DNA of 44,436 bases, taken from contig CAZCXW010000005.1 of NCBI GenBank assembly GCA_964502785.1, positions 1 through 44,436 of the forward strand, in the 5' to 3' direction. A program made the position numbers and the translations under genes. Under the pieces are notes generated by a model. The model was given only the letters and a program-made list of their open reading frames with translations. It ran no database searches and was not told where the DNA came from. Below, piece after piece: positions 40,888 to 44,436 of this stretch (within the stretch, counting starts at the first letter, position 1; each line of letters opens with the position of its first letter). This DNA comes from JAGVYE01 sp964502785 (GTDB lineage Archaea; Nanobdellota; Nanobdellia; Woesearchaeales; GW2011-AR9).

Positions 40888-42354
40888 TTATAAGTTTTCT
40901 CTCATTTTATCTTTCATCAGAATTCTTTTATACAAATTCTGGACCAATTCCAGATCCTCATTCTTAATTTCTTTAAGCATATATAAAAATAAAAGATAAA
41001 AGACTAAAAGCAGCGAATAATACAAGAGTAACCAAAACCCAGATGGATGCAGCCATCTTGCCAAGAAGTAAATAATTCCCGAGCCGCATAAAATAGTAAT
41101 TAGTGATTTTACCGACATAAAACAGCGGAATTCTTTGAGCACATATCCTAATCCCAGCGCAAACGCCGTAACCGAAGCGCTTAACGATGCCAGAGCCGCG
41201 CCTTTCATGCCTAACGAAGGGATAAATAATAACCCACCGGCCATCAGTATTGCCGTGCCAATGCTTGTCAGCAAAAAAGCCATTTTTGGCCTCCCGCTCC
41301 CCAAAATAATTGACGAGCACGTTAGAAAACTCACCAGAAACATTGTGCTGAGCGTTAAAATGGAAAGCGCGATTCCTCCCGCCGCGTATTCTGCGGAATA
41401 CATAAAGACAATTAATTCTTTAGCCGTAGCGGCAATAAGCGCTGTTACCGGCAAAATTCCCAGCATCAGGTAACGCATTGACTGTGTTATGTACCTCGTT
41501 GTTAATTCCACATTCTTCTCGCTCGTTGCCTTAGCTATAGATGGAAGAAGCGTTAACGAAAGAGTCGAAAAAATAATATAGGGCACATTAGAAAGCGTCA
41601 TCGCTGCTGTATAATACCCTACGATCGTGTTATCCATTAATAAAGATTTGATCATCAGCGTATCCAGATTTCTCATAAAAATTAATGCCAGGGAAGAACC
41701 GACGACCGGAAGCGCAAAATAAAGCAATTTCTTTTTTGGAAAATTCCCTCGCGCCAGGAACTTCGGCAGACCAAAAAGAAGAACAGATACAAGCACTGAT
41801 ACTGCTAAAGAAGTGAAATAACCCCAGAGGACGCCAAAGACTTCCAAACCTATAAAAACAAAAAGAAACGTGAAAATAAGGCGAAGCAAAGAAGAAAGAA
41901 TAACGGCCATAGCTTCTTGCTTAAAATAACGCCGGCCATTCAGATACCCATCAACATAAAAATAAAATAATGACAAAGGAACGACAATAATTCCCAGATA
42001 GAAAACATAAATCCGCAGCGATAGATCTCTGAGAAGCGCTGCTATTTGTTTCGAGAAGACGATGTATAATAAAACCATCATTATCGTTACAAGCAGCTGC
42101 AACACCGCGGCAGATTTCATAATTGCCCCTTCATCGCTGTTTTGTTCAGGCAGATATTTTGAGATTGCTTTAGGGATTCCGGAATGGAGGAAAGCCCTGT
42201 TAATCTGATAAAGAGAAGTAATTACGCCGATAATTCCAAACATCGCTGCTCCTAAATACCGTGCTAAGCTTACATTGATAACATAACTTAATGCGACATT
42301 GATAATGCTGGAAATCATCACAAATGCTGTTCCGATGCCCATTTCACGCTTCAT
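40888..42354 (-). CDS. Polysaccharide flippase (oligosaccharide flippase/MVF type)
   Basis: About 488 aa with ~14 hydrophobic segments. The start (FVMISSIINVALSYVINVSLARYLGAAMFG) and the repeat in the second half (GRPKMAFLLTSIGTAILMAGG...) are typical of the flippase family that exports lipid-linked glycans or S-layer glycans. ATG 42354 is preferred over TTG 42360; the T-rich element at 42379-42386 is centred ~28 bp upstream. It is the second flippase of the window. Confidence 0.9.
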   Translation of the reverse strand: MKREMGIGTAFVMISSIINVALSYVINVSLARYLGAAMFGIIGVITSLYQINRAFLHSGIPKAISKYLPEQNSDEGAIMKSAAVLQLLVTIMMVLLYIVFSKQIAALLRDLSLRIYVFYLGIIVVPLSLFYFYVDGYLNGRRYFKQEAMAVILSSLLRLIFTFLFVFIGLEVFGVLWGYFTSLAVSVLVSVLLFGLPKFLARGNFPKKKLLYFALPVVGSSLALIFMRNLDTLMIKSLLMDNTIVGYYTAAMTLSNVPYIIFSTLSLTLLPSIAKATSEKNVELTTRYITQSMRYLMLGILPVTALIAATAKELIVFMYSAEYAAGGIALSILTLSTMFLVSFLTCSSIILGSGRPKMAFLLTSIGTAILMAGGLLFIPSLGMKGAALASLSASVTAFALGLGYVLKEFRCFMSVKSLITILCGSGIIYFLARWLHPSGFWLLLYYSLLLVFYLLFLYMLKEIKNEDLELVQNLYKRILMKDKMRENL

Positions 42355-42378
42355 GTTCAAACCATCATTTAAAGAGTC

Positions 42379-42386
42379 TTTTTTAA
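42379..42386. promoter_or_regulatory. AT-rich TATA candidate usable in both directions
   Basis: TTTTTTAA on the plus strand would start transcription near 42409, just before the structured RNA candidate. On the minus strand TTAAAAAA is centred ~28 bp before the flippase ATG (42354). Confidence 0.45.
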
Positions 42387-42410
42387 GCTTGTGAACTCTG
42401 GAATCTTTTC

Positions 42411-42590
42411 ATCCTCCAGCTTCATCCAATAAATGGGTAGCGCCAATATACGAGCGATAGTATCTAAGATACTTTGATTGTGGAAGGGGTTGTGCCATCC
42501 GGGAAGGTTCCGCATTTGATGTTCGCATCCAAAGAGCGAGTCGGTGCTACCCTGAGCGAATGCGAATTATTGGATGAAGCCGGATCCTCC
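42411..42590 (+). ncRNA. Candidate structured RNA, unknown class
   Basis: A perfect 14-bp closing stem joins GCTTCATCCAATAA (42419-42432) and TTATTGGATGAAGC (42567-42580), and continues past an A-C mismatch for 3 more pairs. Inside, GGGTAGCGCC (42435-42444) pairs with GGTGCTACCC (42543-42552), one G-U. Within that lie three hairpins: AGTATC-TAA-GATACT; TGTGGAA (42479-42485) with TTCCGCA (42508-42514); and TTTGATG-TTCG-CATC(C)AAA. TTCGCAT (42522-42528) can also pair with ATGCGAA (42560-42566), a possible pseudoknot. A TATA element predicts a start near 42409. No ORF, and no match to tRNA, SRP, RNase P or box C/D signatures that I can find. Confidence 0.65.
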
Positions 42591-42596
42591 GTAACA

Positions 42597-42604
42597 TTTT
42601 AATA
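42597..42604 (+). promoter_or_regulatory. TATA box of the aMBF1 gene
   Basis: TTTTAATA centred 26-27 bp before the ATG at 42627. Confidence 0.65.
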
Positions 42605-42626
42605 TTACTTCTGTTCCAAGAACTAT

Positions 42627-43082
42627 ATGGGTTGCGAGTTGTGTGGAAAAGAAGGAGAACTTCTTCTCGCTGATGTTGAACAGGTAGAGATGAATGTTTG
42701 TCCCTCCTGCGCTGAATTTGGGAAAATAAAATCATCTTTTCGTTCATCTTCGTCCGCCTCTCAGCGTAAATCAATTATCGCTGAAGAACCTGAATTTGAA
42801 ATTGTTTTAGATTATGCTTCTCTTATTCGCAAGGCGCGTGAACAACGTAACATGAGCCAGAAAGAATTTGCGGCATTTCTTAATGAACGCGAGTCTCTTG
42901 TTCAGAAATGGGAACAGGGCAGCATGCCGCCAGCCATCGATGTCGCCCGCCGTTTAGAAAAGAAATTAGGCATCAGCCTTATCCAACAAGATGAAAAAGG
43001 TAAAATTTTAAATCCAGAAAAAGCTCCAAAGTTGAGTGATTCTTTCACGCTGGGAGATTTTATTAAAATAAGGAAGAGATGA
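42627..43082 (+). CDS. mbf1: Archaeal multiprotein bridging factor 1 (aMBF1)
   Basis: 151 aa. The N-terminal zinc ribbon (CELCGKE...NVCPSC) and the C-terminal cro/C1-type helix-turn-helix (LIRKAREQRNMSQKEFAAFLNE...KWEQGSMPPAIDVARRLEKKLGI) are the two domains of archaeal MBF1, which binds the 30S ribosomal subunit and influences translation. The arrangement is restricted to archaea and supports the classification. Leaderless promoter at 42597-42604, directly after the structured RNA candidate. Confidence 0.93.
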   Translation: MGCELCGKEGELLLADVEQVEMNVCPSCAEFGKIKSSFRSSSSASQRKSIIAEEPEFEIVLDYASLIRKAREQRNMSQKEFAAFLNERESLVQKWEQGSMPPAIDVARRLEKKLGISLIQQDEKGKILNPEKAPKLSDSFTLGDFIKIRKR

Positions 43083-43127
43083 TTTTGATAGGAAAAACTT
43101 AAGAACAGCTATTTCTTTCCAATATTT

Positions 43128-43433
43128 ATGCAAGGAATATTTAAAGATAAAAAAATTAAAGAAATTTCTCAAAAAATTGTACCTCTCTTAAAAAGAAATG
43201 GTGTTGTGAAAGCCGGCATCTTTGGTTCGTATGCCAGGGGAGAAGCCAACAAGAGGAGTGATGTTGATATACTGATTAAGGTTAAGCGAAAAGGATTTAG
43301 CCTGCTCGATCTAATTGGTTTAGAACAGGAGTTACAAAAAAAACTACGCCGAAAGGTTGACTTACTAACATACAAAGGATTAAATCCGATCATTAAAGAT
43401 AATATTTTACGAGAAGAAATAAAAATCCTATGA
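43128..43433 (+). CDS. mntA: MNT-type minimal nucleotidyltransferase (MntA-like antitoxin)
   Basis: 101 aa with the polymerase-beta-type motif FGSYARGEANKRSDVDIL (GSx10DxD) and the third Asp in RRKVDLLTY. It overlaps the next gene (HEPN) by ATGA. In characterised pairs the MNT protein inactivates the HEPN RNase by adenylylating it. No clear TATA element is visible close upstream. Confidence 0.9.
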   Translation: MQGIFKDKKIKEISQKIVPLLKRNGVVKAGIFGSYARGEANKRSDVDILIKVKRKGFSLLDLIGLEQELQKKLRRKVDLLTYKGLNPIIKDNILREEIKIL

Positions 43434-43774
43434 CTAAAGAACCTAAAATTTTTCTGGAGCATGTCCTAACGCACATTTCATTGATAGAAAATTTCATGAA
43501 AGGTTTAACTAGACAGAAATTGGAGAACAGTGAACTTCACAAGAGTGCTTTGATATATGAATTACAGGTTATTGGTGAAGCTGTGAAGAATTTACCCCTT
43601 TCGTTTACTCATAAATATCCACAGATCGAGTGGCAAAAAATGGCTGGTTTAAGAGATAAACTCATTCATAATTATTTTGGAATTGATTTGGAAATCGTTT
43701 GGAATGTTATTAAAAATAAATTACCTTCATTAAAACAACAAATTCAACACATTCTGAAAGAACTCGAGAAGTAG
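43430..43774 (+). CDS. hepT: HEPN-domain protein (HepT-like toxin)
   Basis: 114 aa, all-helical DUF86/HepT type. The RNase motif RDKLIHNYFG (Rx4-6H followed by the Tyr that is modified in HepT proteins) and IGEAVKNLP are present. Partner of the overlapping MNT gene; together a standard type VII toxin-antitoxin module. Confidence 0.9.
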   Translation: MTKEPKIFLEHVLTHISLIENFMKGLTRQKLENSELHKSALIYELQVIGEAVKNLPLSFTHKYPQIEWQKMAGLRDKLIHNYFGIDLEIVWNVIKNKLPSLKQQIQHILKELEK

Positions 43775-43810
43775 ATTTCCGTTATTCTCACTGGGGGGGG
43801 TAATAAAGTA

Positions 43811-43818
43811 TTATAAAT
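43811..43818 (+). promoter_or_regulatory. TATA box of the edge gene
   Basis: TTATAAAT predicts a start near 43840, giving a ~28-nt leader that contains GAAGGTGAAG, a Shine-Dalgarno match, just before the ATG at 43868. Confidence 0.55.
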
Positions 43819-43867
43819 AATTTTAGAATCATACTGCAATATTAATTAAAAAAAGAAGGTGAAGATA

Positions 43868-44436
43868 ATGGAACAAAAATCAAAAGAATGTAAAAGCAGT
43901 GTCATGCCATATATTGCCATTGTGGCGATTGTTGCGGTTGTAGCAGTTGTTATTTTAGTTATGAATGGAGGAAGCTCAAAAGTTTCTGTGAGTGACGTTT
44001 CTGATGAGAGCGCATTAGCTGGGGAAGCGCCGAGAGTTATTTGTAGTCGAGCGAATTTAGTGGGAACCTGTAGAACGCAAGCCGACTGTACTCGTGTGGG
44101 TGGTTATTGGCATAGTAATAGTACTTGTACGTCATATCCCCCACCTCCGTCCGTGAAACTTACGAAGACTTTCAGCTTTGAAACATCAGTGCCGCATATT
44201 GCTGCTCAGACTGCTGGGGCTTTAATCAGCGTTAATGGTGTCAGTAACGAATTTACGCCAAGTTTCCAAACTCTGCCAAATGGAAGTATTGTGTACGTAT
44301 GGCCGTCGCCGTTTTCGTATGATGGATCGCGTTCAGAAGTTACCTATGGTAATAGTGAAAGGTATAATAATGGCGAATCTCGTTTAACTTACAATTTTAG
44401 AAGAGGTTGCAGTTCGAATTACTACGTAACTTGGAA
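43868..44436 (+). CDS. Membrane-anchored extracellular protein, truncated by the window edge
   Basis: Open from ATG 43868 to the end of the window (189 codons, no stop). A short cytoplasmic part (EQKSKECKSSV) is followed by one membrane segment rich in Val/Ala/Ile (residues ~14-34), a Ser/Asp-rich linker, a cysteine-containing stretch (VICSR, GTCRTQADCTR, STCTSY) and then a beta-rich Ser/Thr/Asn/Tyr-rich region. This suggests a surface protein anchored by its N-terminus. The start has a Shine-Dalgarno match (GGTGA) and a TATA box. Family unknown. Confidence 0.75.
   Translation, partial: MEQKSKECKSSVMPYIAIVAIVAVVAVVILVMNGGSSKVSVSDVSDESALAGEAPRVICSRANLVGTCRTQADCTRVGGYWHSNSTCTSYPPPPSVKLTKTFSFETSVPHIAAQTAGALISVNGVSNEFTPSFQTLPNGSIVYVWPSPFSYDGSRSEVTYGNSERYNNGESRLTYNFRRGCSSNYYVTW

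Noticed and set aside
42435..42552. A tRNA, because GGGTAGC and GCTACCC would make a 7-bp acceptor stem.
   Set aside because: There is no T-arm next to the 3' strand, no anticodon arm of 5+7 and no D-arm consensus.
42411..42590. A MITE-like transposable element, with the 14-bp arms as terminal repeats and ATCCTCC as target duplication.
   Set aside because: The ATCCTCC copies do not abut the arms on both sides, and the interior has several further complementary stems and a promoter at its edge, which fits an RNA better. Not fully excluded.

Overview
The window reads as archaeal, probably a DPANN-type (Woesearchaeota/Pacearchaeota-like) genome; the phylum is inferred. Direct archaeal marks are a type-2 methionine aminopeptidase, KsgA/Dim1, an archaeal MBF1 with an N-terminal zinc ribbon, a solitary 5S rRNA gene, a eukaryote-type phosphomannomutase domain, and TATA boxes (TTTATAWA-like) centred about 25-28 bp before many start codons, which implies leaderless mRNAs. 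Three 10-N scaffold gaps (833-842, 14991-15000, 39715-39724) interrupt genes.

Layout. 1-4.9 kb, minus strand: purine genes purD-purN, map, and a fused sugar-nucleotide pyrophosphorylase/phosphomannomutase. 5-8.4 kb: an unknown ORF, 5S rRNA, another unknown ORF, a THUMP-like methyltransferase and ksgA. 8.5-11.6 kb, minus: agmatine deiminase plus N-carbamoylputrescine amidase (putrescine from agmatine) and a degenerate APH-fold protein. 11.62-11.96 kb: an array of hairpins with different but self-complementary arms, TATA-like spacers and a recurring TTCRA loop. 12-20.8 kb, plus: one tightly overlapping operon with two NTP-sugar transferases, a UDP-sugar dehydrogenase, a three-polypeptide ATP-citrate-lyase-like enzyme, a family 2 glycosyltransferase, a NodU/CmcH carbamoyltransferase and a putative papain-like protein.

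20.8-31 kb: a CDP-alcohol phosphotransferase, two methyltransferases, a PfkB kinase, a 40-codon leaderless gene, an InsA-like zinc/HTH protein, inositol-1-phosphate synthase with a CTP:inositol-1-phosphate cytidylyltransferase (a CDP-inositol route), a flippase, a YhcH-family protein and a kinase fusion. 31-38 kb, minus: DinD, an SGNH hydrolase, two GT4 glycosyltransferases, a second CDP-alcohol phosphotransferase and a formyltransferase-like protein. 38-42.4 kb: a secreted zinc peptidase, a small membrane protein, a sulfatase-fold membrane gene broken by a gap and an in-frame TAA, and a second flippase. 42.4-44.4 kb: a candidate structured RNA, aMBF1, an MNT/HEPN pair and a secreted protein running off the edge.

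Much of the window is devoted to cell-surface glycan and lipid-headgroup synthesis: activated sugars (GDP-mannose, UDP-uronate, CDP-inositol), glycosyl-, carbamoyl- and formyl-group transfer, phosphodiester transfer, and export by two flippases. The least explained pieces are the hairpin array, the structured RNA candidate, the citrate-lyase genes inside a glycan operon, and two CDP-alcohol phosphotransferases that both lack the usual final aspartate.
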